A DNA stretch of 51,441 nt from Paraflavitalea sp. CAU 1676 (GTDB lineage Bacteria > Bacteroidota > Bacteroidia > Chitinophagales > Chitinophagaceae), in NCBI RefSeq assembly GCF_029223285.1, contig NZ_JARHUJ010000016.1:1-51441 (forward strand), in the 5' to 3' direction. The translations under genes and the position numbers were made by a program. Positions within the stretch are counted from its first letter, which is position 1, and every line of letters begins with the position of its first letter. Below, in pieces: positions 42,777 through 51,352 of the stretch. Below the pieces are notes generated by a model. It had not been told where the DNA came from. It worked only from the letters and a program-made list of their open reading frames with translations, and ran no database searches.

Positions 42777-44102
42777 CTACAGGGTCTTCTTCAGCTTCAC
42801 TTCTACTTTATCGCCATCATTCTTGATCGTTACCGTCTTTTTAGCTACAGCCGTGGCATTGCCGCTTACATTATACGTCGTCGTATTGGCAGTAGAGCCC
42901 TGGAACATACCATTGATGTAATGGTCGGTATAACCCACCGTTTCTGTGCGGCTAGATGTGTGTACATAGCCAAACTCCGAATACAACAGGTATTCCCCCT
43001 CTGTGAGGTTGGTGAACTCGAAATGCCCTTCATTGTCGTACACCGTAGCCACCTTGATACAGCCCGCTGCGCCGTCGGGAAGGGGAATGGCGCGACCTTT
43101 CTTGCGGGCAGCATCATTCAGCTTGATCCACTCTTTAAAGAAATCGGTATGCGGGATCAGGATCACTGTAGTGCCTGCCCTGGCATGTTGCTTTTTATTG
43201 ATGTTCAGAATGGCCATCCCCTTCAACATACCTTCATTTTGATTGTCACGCGCAAAGGCCACACCCAGGATCACCGAATTACCACCTGTGATCATTTTCA
43301 TGGTGGCAACTTTGTCGAAGGTGGTAGTAAAAGGATTGAAATCGATCTCCCGGTCTACGAGCAGTAGCTGTTGTCCATTCGTTTCGATCTCCACCTTCCA
43401 CAGGCGCCTTGTTTCTTTATCGATATAATATGCATACCTGTCTTTGGTAGCTTCTTCATACACGTTAACCTTCCACACCTTGTGCTCGCCGGTCAGGCTA
43501 CTGGTGTAAATATTACTTTTCACTTCCTCGATCAGCGCTTTCTTCGTATTGCCAGCATTGCCGGGCTTATAATCGTACACTGGAAGCTCAGCCCTGTAAC
43601 CCGATGTAAGTGGCAGCGACCCCAGCAAGTACGGATAGGTATAGCTGTCGAAGAAATTATTGGCCACCGCCTCCTTGATAGCGTGACGTCTCTTCGTTTG
43701 CTTGTCGTAATAATGTCCCGTCACTTCCTTGCCATAATGCACTACCATTTGGCGTGCCTTACTGTTCGATGACCGGTAGATGGGGTGAAAAGTCTGCCCA
43801 TGTGAAATACTCGTATCGATCGACACCTCATCACCTCCCTTTACCTGCAGGGCAGTGATCACTTTCAACGCTTTGTCATCGGCATTGATCTTAATGGTAA
43901 ATGTGCTGATCTCCATTTGCTGACCACCTATATTCGCGTAACAACCCATTTCAAAAACACCGTTTTTGATCCACTGCTTGTCCAGCGCCTGACCGCCAGG
44001 CGCCACAACAGATTGGGCATTGCTACAAAGGGAAGCGGCAAGGAAAAAACCGGAAGCCAACAAGCGGGCCCGGAGACGATAGGTAAGATGTATATTTATC
44101 AT
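42777..44102 (-). CDS. Exported protein of unknown function with C-terminal beta-sandwich
   Basis: A 441-residue protein. The start is the ATG at 44102; a longer frame to 44189 places extra hydrophobic residues before the signal and is less likely. Signal peptide about 13-30 (ASLCSNAQ). The middle region is rich in beta-strand patterns with no catalytic motif I recognise. The last 90 residues (VATVYDNEGHFEFTNLTEG, then EYLLYSEFGYV) resemble the carboxypeptidase-regulatory/prealbumin-like beta domain common in exported Bacteroidota proteins. No lipobox or clear C-terminal sorting domain is seen. It has no obvious operon partner. Confidence 0.75.
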   Translation of the reverse strand: MINIHLTYRLRARLLASGFFLAASLCSNAQSVVAPGGQALDKQWIKNGVFEMGCYANIGGQQMEISTFTIKINADDKALKVITALQVKGGDEVSIDTSISHGQTFHPIYRSSNSKARQMVVHYGKEVTGHYYDKQTKRRHAIKEAVANNFFDSYTYPYLLGSLPLTSGYRAELPVYDYKPGNAGNTKKALIEEVKSNIYTSSLTGEHKVWKVNVYEEATKDRYAYYIDKETRRLWKVEIETNGQQLLLVDREIDFNPFTTTFDKVATMKMITGGNSVILGVAFARDNQNEGMLKGMAILNINKKQHARAGTTVILIPHTDFFKEWIKLNDAARKKGRAIPLPDGAAGCIKVATVYDNEGHFEFTNLTEGEYLLYSEFGYVHTSSRTETVGYTDHYINGMFQGSTANTTTYNVSGNATAVAKKTVTIKNDGDKVEVKLKKTL

Positions 44103-44252
44103 GAGGGTGAAAATGATCGGTGTAAAATAACCGGCAAATCCCGAAAAAAAAAACACCTCAAAATTAAATAGTCCCCTTACCAATACCATTCCCCGAAAAG
44201 AAGTAATTATTTCTACTGGTTTTCCAGTAGTATACTTTCACCGATCACAATC

Positions 44253-44924
44253 TTACTTCTTTGCCCGCATACCTAAGATCACCTGGTACACGAACAAAGG
44301 CACCGACCAGCCCATCCAAAACAGGGAAGGGGAGATCGCTTCAAATGTCCCAAACCCGATATGCAGCAGGAATTTAAGCACCAGGCCCGATACGATGAAC
44401 GCCAGCGTAACGATATAACTGCGCGTCATCCATTCCTGGTGCAATACGAATTTCTTACGCAGCGCCGCCCAATAAGCAATCACCGTAGAAATGATCCAGA
44501 CACTCACCCAAACCTGCAACGAGAAGGCATACGCCCAGTTTACTTCGTAGGCAGTTGTATAGCTGAGGATCAGCGCACCTACCGAACTCACCAGGATAGC
44601 CAGCAGGTACAGCACACCCAGCCAGCGATGCAGGTTAACATACCGGGTCCGCAACCGTCCCCAGAATTGCAGCGGACCAAGGATCAAAGCCCCGCCGCCG
44701 CCGGTGATATGCGCGATCAGCACCCAGCGCAGTGAAAAATACTTATCAAGCGCAGCAGGCGTCATTTCGAGGAAATGATCGGCGCCGCGCATAAAAAAAT
44801 GGGTGATTAAGAAAATACCGATCCAAAACAATAATTGTGGAATAGTGATCAGCTTGGACAAAGGATACTGCCTGGTGCTGCTACCGGTCCCGGAACCTTT
44901 TATCATCTGCGACATCTCTTTCAT
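44253..44924 (-). CDS. DUF2306-like membrane protein
   Basis: A 223-residue protein with about six to seven hydrophobic segments. The start chosen is the ATG at 44924 (MKEMSQMIKG); the upstream part of the open frame runs antisense through the HxlR gene and is not credible. The block RWVLIAHITGGGGALILGPLQFW, then RTRYVNLHRWLGVLYLLAIL, fits the DUF2306 family, with conserved His residues that could bind heme or metal. It is divergent from the HxlR regulator across a perfect palindrome, so HxlR control is likely. Confidence 0.8.
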   Translation of the reverse strand: MKEMSQMIKGSGTGSSTRQYPLSKLITIPQLLFWIGIFLITHFFMRGADHFLEMTPAALDKYFSLRWVLIAHITGGGGALILGPLQFWGRLRTRYVNLHRWLGVLYLLAILVSSVGALILSYTTAYEVNWAYAFSLQVWVSVWIISTVIAYWAALRKKFVLHQEWMTRSYIVTLAFIVSGLVLKFLLHIGFGTFEAISPSLFWMGWSVPLFVYQVILGMRAKK

Positions 44925-44999
44925 TTTTTGGGGATGAATAATGAGCCCGCAAATTCGCAACGGTATGTCGGCCATCCAATAACCGACTTGATAATCAGG

Positions 45000-45019
45000 T
45001 ACCGAAAAATTATTCGGTA
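45000..45019. promoter_or_regulatory. Perfect 7-6-7 palindrome, candidate HxlR operator
   Basis: TACCGAA-AAATTA-TTCGGTA. It is centred in the 123-bp divergent interval between the DUF2306-like and HxlR genes. A partial half-site (ACCGA) lies just upstream. Confidence 0.75.
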
Positions 45020-45047
45020 TGGCTGTCTGAAGGACCATCGCAGGGAA

Positions 45048-45485
45048 ATGATTAATTTTATCCCTAAAGCGTATAAGATGTACGAGAGAAAGATAAAGGA
45101 AGACCTCGATTGCGGCATTGTAGTGGCCATGAAGGTGTTTGGCTCCAAATGGAAACCCTGCATCATCGATGCCATTGGTCGCGGCATTAAACGCCCCAGC
45201 GAGCTGCACCGCGCTATTACCAGCACCAGTGCAAGGGTCATCGATATGCAATTGAGCGAACTGATGGCGCACGGCATCGTAACCCGGAAGATCCATGCAG
45301 GTTTCCCCCTTTTCGTCGAATACAGCCTTACTGCCGTAGGCGAAACGATATTGCCCATCCTGGAACAGTTGAATACCTGGGGGCTGAATAATAAGCATAT
45401 CCTCGACACCCCGGAAGAAAACGGGGCAACAGGAGAGGACGCCTTCCTTTCAAACAAACGCACACCCGTTAGCAGCATTTGCTAA
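45048..45485 (+). CDS. HxlR-family winged-helix regulator
   Basis: A 145-residue regulator. The start is the ATG at 45048, with the ATG at 45078 (MYERKIKEDLDCG) an equally plausible one because many family members begin there. The HxlR signature is DCGIVVAMKVFGSKWKPCIIDAI followed by RPSELHRAITSTSARVIDMQLSEL (recognition helix region) and the wing up to FVEYSLTAVGETILPIL. Cys residues (DLDCG and KWKPC) are placed where redox- or electrophile-sensing members of this family have them. It probably binds the palindrome at 45000-45019 and controls the divergent DUF2306-like gene and itself. Confidence 0.9.
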   Translation: MINFIPKAYKMYERKIKEDLDCGIVVAMKVFGSKWKPCIIDAIGRGIKRPSELHRAITSTSARVIDMQLSELMAHGIVTRKIHAGFPLFVEYSLTAVGETILPILEQLNTWGLNNKHILDTPEENGATGEDAFLSNKRTPVSSIC

Positions 45486-45662
45486 CTGCTCCCCACGGAA
45501 TAAAAGTCCCCCCCGATGCTTTGGCAGCTTACTGCCCTTCGATGCCTTGTTGCCTGGGCGCCTCCATTCCCCCCCAAAAAAATTCCATTTCCCCCTTTGG
45601 CCAATTTCAGTTAGATTCGTAGCAAAATCGGTATAGCTTATACACTTGCAAAGCACACACCC

Positions 45663-47822
45663 ATGCTAAAATTCACTAACCATTGCTCCAAAATTCTGGT
45701 GGCCAGTCTGTTCCTGTCAACAGCCGCCAGTAGCCAAACCAACAACGGCTACACCCAATACGTCAACACCTTTATCGGCACCGCCCCCATGAACGATCCT
45801 AAGATCCTTGGGTACGAATTGCCCCGCGGATGGCGCTCCTGGGCCGGACTTACCTTTCCCGGTTCCTCCCTGCCCAATGCCATGGTACAGCTGAGCCCTA
45901 TGACCGAATACGGATCCGGTGCCGGCTATGAATACGAAGACTCCGTCATACTCGGATTCACCCATACCAACAAAGGCCACTGGAACCTATGTAATATTCC
46001 CATCCTGCCCTTGTCTGGCGAAGGCGCCACCTTTGGCTCCCGTTTCTCCCATAAAAAGGAGAGTGCGGCGCCCGGCTATTACCAGGTTTATCTCGACGAC
46101 TACAACGTCAATGTTAAGCTCACCTCCACCTTACGTTGCGGCTATCACCAATATGAGTTTAAGAACAACACTGGCCGCAAGCTCCTTTTCGATCTCGGCA
46201 AAGCCAACAGTCGTCCCAATACCTGGCGCATAGAACAGGCTGGCACCAACGTGATCCAAGGGTTCCAGGGTGGTGAAAACGTGTACTTCTACGCCATTAT
46301 CAATACCAACATCGAAAAGATTGAAAGGAAAGACGAAGGCCAGCGCAACGGCTACGCCATCGCTTATCTCGCTGATGGCAGCACCGGTCCGGTAGAAATT
46401 AAGATAGGATTGTCGTTTGTTAGCATGGACAATGCCCGTCGCAACCTCGAACAGGAGATCGGCAACAAATCATTTACTGACATCCGAACTGAAGCCACCA
46501 ATGTTTGGGAAAAAACACTGTCCACCATCCAGATAAAAGGCGGAACCGGAAAACAGCAACAAATGTTCTACTCCTGCCTGTACCGCTCCTTGCTTTGGCC
46601 CGCACTGCGCAGCGACGTTACCGGCGAATACACCGATGCAAAAAGGAATGTGACCAAGGCCAACTTCAATTACTATACAGAACCCTCCTTGTGGGATACC
46701 TATCGCAACAAAGATGTGTTGTTAAGTCTGATCTCCCCGAAAGTAGCCAACGATGTCATCAAGTCGATGAAAGACGTAGGTGAGAAAACAGGTTTTATAC
46801 CCACCTTCTTCCACGGCGACCATGGCCAGTCAACCATCGCCGGCGCCTACCTCCGCGGTATCGGCGATTTCGACATCAACGCTACCTACCAGTTGCTTTT
46901 ACACAATGCCAATGTGGAAGGACGTGCACGTCCCCACCTCAACCAATACCTGAAACTCGGTTACATCCCCGATCCGGAGATCGCCAATCCTCATGTGGAA
47001 ACAAAGGCAGCAGCCGGTGTATCTAAAACCCTTGAATATTCCTACGACGACTATTCCCTGGCCCAGATCGCCAAAAAGCTGAAGGATACAGCCAACTATC
47101 GCATCCTGATGGAGCGATCGAAGAACTATCGCAACATGTTCGATCCCTCCACCCGCTTCATGCGCGGCCGGCTCGCCAATGGTAACTGGATTACCCCCTT
47201 CGATTCAGAATACCCGTATTACGAATATATGTACCGCGAAGCCAACGCCTGGCAGGTGTCGTTCTTTGCACCACACGATATGAAAGGATTGATCAAGTTA
47301 TACGGTGGTCCCAAAGGCTTCGAATCCAAGCTGGACTCTTTGTTCACCGTACCCTGGAATCCCAAACACATTGCGCGCAACGTAGAGTCAATGATCGGAC
47401 AATATTGCCATGGCAACCAGCCCGATCACGAGGCTCCCTTTGCCTATTACTTTATTGACAAACCCGCCAAATCACAGAAGATCATCGATACCATCCTGAA
47501 TACCTTGTATGGCATCGGCGACGACGGACTGGCACTTTGTGGCATGGATGATGCAGGGGAGATGTCGGCCTGGTATACCTTCACGGCACTTGGCCTGTAC
47601 ACGTTTTCGGCAACCGATCCCGAATACCTGGTCACCGTACCACTGTTTGATGAAGTGAAATGGAAAACCAGTACCGGACTAACGATCACGATCACTAAAG
47701 CAGGTAAAGGAAGAAACCTGAAGTCGATCAAAGTGAACGGTAAACCCATCAAAGGATACTTCGTACCGCACGAATTATTCATCAAGGGAGGAAAGATTGA
47801 AATTGGGGTGAAGCCGGCATAA
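45663..47822 (+). CDS. Exported glycoside hydrolase family 92 (alpha-mannosidase)
   Basis: A 719-residue calcium-dependent exo-alpha-mannosidase with a signal peptide (about 1-24, STAASSQ). Family landmarks are YVNTFIGT (33-40), FPGSSLPNAMVQLSPMT, GFTHTNKGHWNL and, near the C-terminus, GNQPDHEAPFAYYF and GMDDAGEMSAWYTFTALGLY, which carry the calcium and catalytic acidic residues. GH92 enzymes trim alpha-mannosides from N-glycans or yeast mannan. Two small differences from the common pattern (Met and Glu in GMDDAGEMS) may reflect specificity. It lies alone: no SusC/D or other glycosidase is adjacent. A terminator follows. Confidence 0.93.
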   Translation: MLKFTNHCSKILVASLFLSTAASSQTNNGYTQYVNTFIGTAPMNDPKILGYELPRGWRSWAGLTFPGSSLPNAMVQLSPMTEYGSGAGYEYEDSVILGFTHTNKGHWNLCNIPILPLSGEGATFGSRFSHKKESAAPGYYQVYLDDYNVNVKLTSTLRCGYHQYEFKNNTGRKLLFDLGKANSRPNTWRIEQAGTNVIQGFQGGENVYFYAIINTNIEKIERKDEGQRNGYAIAYLADGSTGPVEIKIGLSFVSMDNARRNLEQEIGNKSFTDIRTEATNVWEKTLSTIQIKGGTGKQQQMFYSCLYRSLLWPALRSDVTGEYTDAKRNVTKANFNYYTEPSLWDTYRNKDVLLSLISPKVANDVIKSMKDVGEKTGFIPTFFHGDHGQSTIAGAYLRGIGDFDINATYQLLLHNANVEGRARPHLNQYLKLGYIPDPEIANPHVETKAAAGVSKTLEYSYDDYSLAQIAKKLKDTANYRILMERSKNYRNMFDPSTRFMRGRLANGNWITPFDSEYPYYEYMYREANAWQVSFFAPHDMKGLIKLYGGPKGFESKLDSLFTVPWNPKHIARNVESMIGQYCHGNQPDHEAPFAYYFIDKPAKSQKIIDTILNTLYGIGDDGLALCGMDDAGEMSAWYTFTALGLYTFSATDPEYLVTVPLFDEVKWKTSTGLTITITKAGKGRNLKSIKVNGKPIKGYFVPHELFIKGGKIEIGVKPA

Positions 47823-47834
47823 TACAATTGCCTA

Positions 47835-48650
47835 TTAATATCTATTTACAGCCGGCCCGTTGGCCGGCTGTATTTTTGGGGGAAGGGCGCCAAACCGCTG
47901 CTCCTGCACAACATCATATTGCTTTACATAATCAGGATGCTCGGTCCTCATCCACCGGTCCCACCAGCGGAAATACAACCCGTAATTGCCTTTGAATTTG
48001 CTGTGGTGCAGATTGTGGTATACGGAAGTATTGAACACACCGAACCAATAAGAATGCCTGAAGCTGCGCGGCATGATCTCATAGCCCAGATGACCATATA
48101 CGTTGATCACAAATGAAGCCAGTGAAAACCATATTACCGCCGATCCGTTCATTGGCAACACAAAAGCCAGGATTACAACGATAAAAGCCTCCGCGATCGC
48201 CTCCAGCACATTAAACGAATAAGCCGCCCAGGGCGATGGATTGGTAGACCGGTGATGTGTAAGGTGTGTGAACCGAAAAACACTTTTGTGATGCAGCGCG
48301 CGGTGCATCCAGTAAAAATAAGTATCATGAACGATCAACGCTAACACTACCGATACCGGCATCCACCATACAGGATAACCGTTATTCTCCCTATACATTA
48401 TCGTATAAGAGCGGAAAGGGGTGAACCAAACCAGGCAGGCTATCAGCGTCAGCACAAAGCTCGATATGGAAGAGTGCAGCATCTCGCGCAGGAAGTCTTT
48501 AACACGGGCCGCGTTACTTTGGATCTTATGTCGTTTAAAATAAGCCTTCCCGATAATATAAAACACTACAAAAGGAATGCCTGCCATCACAAAGTAGCGG
48601 AGAAAAGTGATCCAGGTGAGTTCGCCAAGCAGTTTCCAGGACAATGACAT
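47835..48650 (-). CDS. Fatty acid hydroxylase/sterol desaturase-family membrane protein
   Basis: A 271-residue diiron membrane enzyme with four to five hydrophobic segments. The His clusters are HDTYFYWMHRALHH (108-121), HLTHH (129-133), GHLG (H187) and HNLHHSKF (212-219), the full set for binding the two irons. It inserts oxygen into, or desaturates, a lipid substrate that cannot be inferred from sequence; related bacterial members hydroxylate fatty acids, sterols or carotenoids. Convergent with the GH92 gene, 12 bp away; the GH92 terminator hairpin lies inside its last codons. Confidence 0.88.
   Translation of the reverse strand: MSLSWKLLGELTWITFLRYFVMAGIPFVVFYIIGKAYFKRHKIQSNAARVKDFLREMLHSSISSFVLTLIACLVWFTPFRSYTIMYRENNGYPVWWMPVSVVLALIVHDTYFYWMHRALHHKSVFRFTHLTHHRSTNPSPWAAYSFNVLEAIAEAFIVVILAFVLPMNGSAVIWFSLASFVINVYGHLGYEIMPRSFRHSYWFGVFNTSVYHNLHHSKFKGNYGLYFRWWDRWMRTEHPDYVKQYDVVQEQRFGALPPKIQPANGPAVNRY
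47847..47877 (+). terminator. Terminator of the GH92 gene, inside the 3' end of the opposing gene
   Basis: 10-bp perfect stem TACAGCCGGC/GCCGGCTGTA (47847-47856, 47863-47872) with a 6-nt loop, followed by TTTTT. It overlaps the last codons of the desaturase gene on the minus strand. Confidence 0.85.
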
Positions 48651-48713
48651 AGGTGGTCTGTTTAGGACCTAAAACTAACAGCCAATTATCCAAAAACGAT
48701 TAACAAAAGATAA

Positions 48714-49304
48714 TTACCGTTTGGAACGGGCAATGCGGGTGCGGATGCGACTCAGGGATACAGGCGTTACCCCCAATAGACTGGCCAGGTACTTGCCCGG
48801 GATACGTTGCACTACATGCGGCCGGTCGGTCACCAGTTTCCGGTAACGCTCTTCGGGCGACAACAGCACAAACGACTCTACCCGCTTAACAACCGCACCC
48901 AGCAACTCCATCAGGAAATAATGGCGCATGGCCTCGAACTCCGGATGCTTCGCGAACAAAGTCTCAATAGCATCGTATTCCATCACCAGCAGAGAAGTCG
49001 GTTCCATCGCTTCACATACAAACCGTGAGGGCTGCTTGAATATAATATTATCATGAGAACCAACGAACAGGTCTTCCCAGGTAATGCTCAGGGTCAGTTC
49101 TTCTCCCTGCTCATTGCAGAGCCAGGTGCGCATCAGGCCCGATTTAACATAGGCGATCTTCGACCCCATTTCACCTTCCCGGATAAAGACCTCACCGGCT
49201 TCAAGGTGCCGCTCCTTAGCCAGCGACAATACCTTGAACAGATCATCGACGGTCAGGGAAGGAAATAGCTTTAAATAAAAAGATAATTTGTCTGCGGTGA
49301 GCAT
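48714..49304 (-). CDS. Crp/Fnr-family transcriptional regulator
   Basis: A 196-residue regulator. The start is the ATG at 49304 (MLTADKLSFYLKLFPSLT); the longer frame to 49424 adds 40 residues that do not fit the family. The N-terminal cyclic-nucleotide-binding-like beta-barrel covers about 20-115 (EAGEVFIREGEMGSKIAYVKSG), followed by the dimer helix and a C-terminal helix-turn-helix (about 160-194, with IPGKYLASLLGVTPVSLSRIR). No Cys cluster, so no Fe-S sensing. The Bacteroidota group to which it belongs does not usually respond to cAMP. No target can be named. Confidence 0.9.
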   Translation of the reverse strand: MLTADKLSFYLKLFPSLTVDDLFKVLSLAKERHLEAGEVFIREGEMGSKIAYVKSGLMRTWLCNEQGEELTLSITWEDLFVGSHDNIIFKQPSRFVCEAMEPTSLLVMEYDAIETLFAKHPEFEAMRHYFLMELLGAVVKRVESFVLLSPEERYRKLVTDRPHVVQRIPGKYLASLLGVTPVSLSRIRTRIARSKR

Positions 49305-49422
49305 ATACGCAATATCCGAAATTTCAGGCAGGCGCACGCAACAAAGCCATAGTAATCGTTCCCGTTCACCCTGACAACTTTTACCGACAAAGATACCTTC
49401 AGGGGCCGACAGCCGCCTAAGC

Positions 49423-49448
49423 AAAAAAGCGTCCCGGTCAGGAGACGC
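49423..49448 (-). terminator. Terminator left behind downstream of a gene remnant
   Basis: Read on the minus strand: 5-bp stem GCGTC/GACGC (49448-49444, 49433-49429) with a 10-nt loop and six T (49428-49423). It follows the stop codon of the remnant at 49486-49644. Confidence 0.6.
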
Positions 49449-49485
49449 CTTAATGTTAGAATAGTAAACAATCCATCAGCACTTG

Positions 49486-49644
49486 CTAGGGGCAAACCAC
49501 CGTATAGGCGCCACCCGTATAATTCTTCCACACCCCATTACAGAGATAATTGATATTGACAGTAAAGACAGTGGGCGCTGCCGGCGGGCCTGGCGTACAG
49601 GAAATTACTGTAAAAGTGAGTGGGGTAGTACCCGCTTTTAATAG
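49486..49644 (-). pseudogene. 3' remnant of a secreted-protein gene, no start codon
   Basis: On the minus strand a 52-codon open stretch runs from just inside an in-frame stop (49645-49647) to a TAG at 49486-49488. It encodes residues such as TPLTFTVISCTPGPPAAPTV and NYLCNGVWKNYTGGAYTVVC, which look like the end of an exported beta-rich protein with two or three cysteines. There is no ATG, GTG or TTG start inside it. With a proper terminator 38 bp downstream it is best read as the leftover 3' end of a gene whose body has been deleted. Confidence 0.55.
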
Positions 49645-49647
49645 TTA

Positions 49648-49954
49648 AGAGATACGCAGGACCGGTCCGTGCAAAAGAAGTTACATGTAAGCGTTATTAA
49701 AAATAACCATAACGTTTTAATATACCCTTCCACAACCGCAGAAACTGTTTACCCTTATTCACCAGTATTAATCAACATTTACCCCGCCGTACCACCACGC
49801 GTCAATTGCGGCAAAAATTCTCCTCCGCTCATACCGGGTATTGAAGCATTCACCACCCGAATCAGGCGGCCCAGCCATTAGTCGCCCGCATCACCAAAAC
49901 AGCCCTGCCTCTTTTGCGTTAATACTAACTTATCCAAAGAAAATTTCCCCTACT
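49648..49954. other. Non-coding stretch before the TPR-like gene
   Basis: No gene seen on either strand. One perfect 10-bp palindrome, GGACCGGTCC (near 49659-49668). Nothing else that I can name. Confidence 0.5.
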
Positions 49955-51301
49955 ATGAAGACTGAAACTTCAACCTACCACTTTCCATTTATTGGGGCCG
50001 GCAATGCCGACTACTACGAATGGGCATCTATTACCATCCGCCTGAAACAGGAGCCAACCAAACAACAACAGCAACAGATTGCCAAATCCAGACCTGGGGT
50101 CTGGAAAACCGATGACGATATCTTCCACGGCAGGATCATCTCGGTGATCAGTGATCAGTTCGTCAACATGTGGATCCAGGAATCCTATGGCAATGATGAT
50201 GAGGAAATGGAAGACGATGCGGATGACTTTTTTGAAGACAATCCCGAGTTCTACGCCAGCAAAGCATCCAAGGCTGCATTTGAGAAAGATATTGAACGGT
50301 GGCTTCATGAAATACACGCCATCTGCCCCATCGAATTCGCCTTCCGCAACGAAGATGGTGAAGCCGGCGGTACTGAATTGTCACCCTGGCATGAACACAG
50401 TATTACCTTAACCAAAGAGCTGATCGCTACCTGGTCTGCCGATCCACAACTCGCGCACCAGGGCAAGGAGGAAGCGGAATACTTTCGGGAAGCAGTAGGT
50501 GGTATCCTCCATTATGCCGGCATCAGTGAAGGGGAGATCAGCGAACCATTAGCCAGCTACCTCCATCCCGATGGCGAAATAAAACAACTGCTCGAAGCTG
50601 CCGATCCCAATGCCATCGGCGACTATCTCCGCAAGATCAAATCTATGGATCACGACGCTGCCAGCCACGATGCCATTCAGGAGGCCATCGACGAGCACTG
50701 TATCCAGCTCTGTGTAGAAAGGGAGTATGCCACCATCTATAAGTTGCATTTCCTGTACAGGAAAAAGACCTTGCTGGAAAACCCCATCATCGGACCTTTC
50801 ATCTATGCAGCCTGGCTAAACAACGACAAACAGCTCATCAAAGAAACCCTGCAGCAGATTGGTCATCCTTGCGAAATGAACAACAACATCGGTCATTTTA
50901 TCGTAAGTGACCTGTTCCCGGAACAGAAATGGGTCGATACTATACAGCTGTTCACCCTCGCGCTCGACAACGAAGCACCAGCCTCCTGTGAATACCTCGA
51001 ATTGTACTGCAATGCACTCTATGTGTGCCAGAACGATAACACGGGATTACCCATCGACAAAGCCCTGAATGAACGGTTCCTGAACAAATGCCTGCCCTTT
51101 GCACCTGCCAATCCCGCCATCTATTTCAATGCGGCCTGCCTGTATGTGGAGATGAAAGATTTTGAAAAGACGCTCGAATGCATCCAACTCGCAAAGAAGC
51201 ATACATTCGACGGGTATGAAGGTATGATGGAAGCTATTGCTACAGGAAGCATATTCGCTGAATTTCTCGGGTATCCACCCTTTAAGAAGTGGAACAAATA
51301 A
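49955..51301 (+). CDS. TPR-like protein of unknown function
   Basis: A 448-residue soluble, acidic protein. The start is the ATG at 49955; the longer frame from 49841 begins with unsupported, Pro-rich residues. The first 170 residues have no recognised fold, with a strongly acidic patch (GNDDEEMEDDADDFFEDN, about 78-95) and a Gln-rich run. The C-terminal part contains TPR-type helices, clearest in NPAIYFNAACLYVEMKDFEK and the following helix ending in FDGYEGMMEA, similar to the end-of-array TPR motif. It has no signal peptide. I do not recognise a function. Confidence 0.75.
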   Translation: MKTETSTYHFPFIGAGNADYYEWASITIRLKQEPTKQQQQQIAKSRPGVWKTDDDIFHGRIISVISDQFVNMWIQESYGNDDEEMEDDADDFFEDNPEFYASKASKAAFEKDIERWLHEIHAICPIEFAFRNEDGEAGGTELSPWHEHSITLTKELIATWSADPQLAHQGKEEAEYFREAVGGILHYAGISEGEISEPLASYLHPDGEIKQLLEAADPNAIGDYLRKIKSMDHDAASHDAIQEAIDEHCIQLCVEREYATIYKLHFLYRKKTLLENPIIGPFIYAAWLNNDKQLIKETLQQIGHPCEMNNNIGHFIVSDLFPEQKWVDTIQLFTLALDNEAPASCEYLELYCNALYVCQNDNTGLPIDKALNERFLNKCLPFAPANPAIYFNAACLYVEMKDFEKTLECIQLAKKHTFDGYEGMMEAIATGSIFAEFLGYPPFKKWNK

Positions 51302-51317
51302 GCCATAAAAAAACAAG

Positions 51318-51349
51318 AGGGTGTCTCAAAATTTGAGGCGCCCTTTTTT
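51318..51349. terminator. Strong (possibly bidirectional) terminator
   Basis: 13-bp stem with one G-U pair and one mismatch: arms AGGGTGTCTCAAA (51318-51330) and TTTGAGGCGCCCT (51332-51344), then TTTTTC. An A run (51307-51313) lies on the other side, so it can also serve the minus strand. Confidence 0.85.
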
Positions 51350-51352
51350 CTT

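Noticed and set aside
44925-45398. Long N-terminal extension of the DUF2306-like protein
   Set aside because: It runs antisense through the HxlR gene and the palindrome; the family fold begins after the ATG at 44924.
51307-51349. Inverted repeat of an insertion sequence (GAGGGTGTCTCAAA resembles some IS ends)
   Set aside because: It forms a complete terminator by itself, lies right after a gene, and no transposase is identified.
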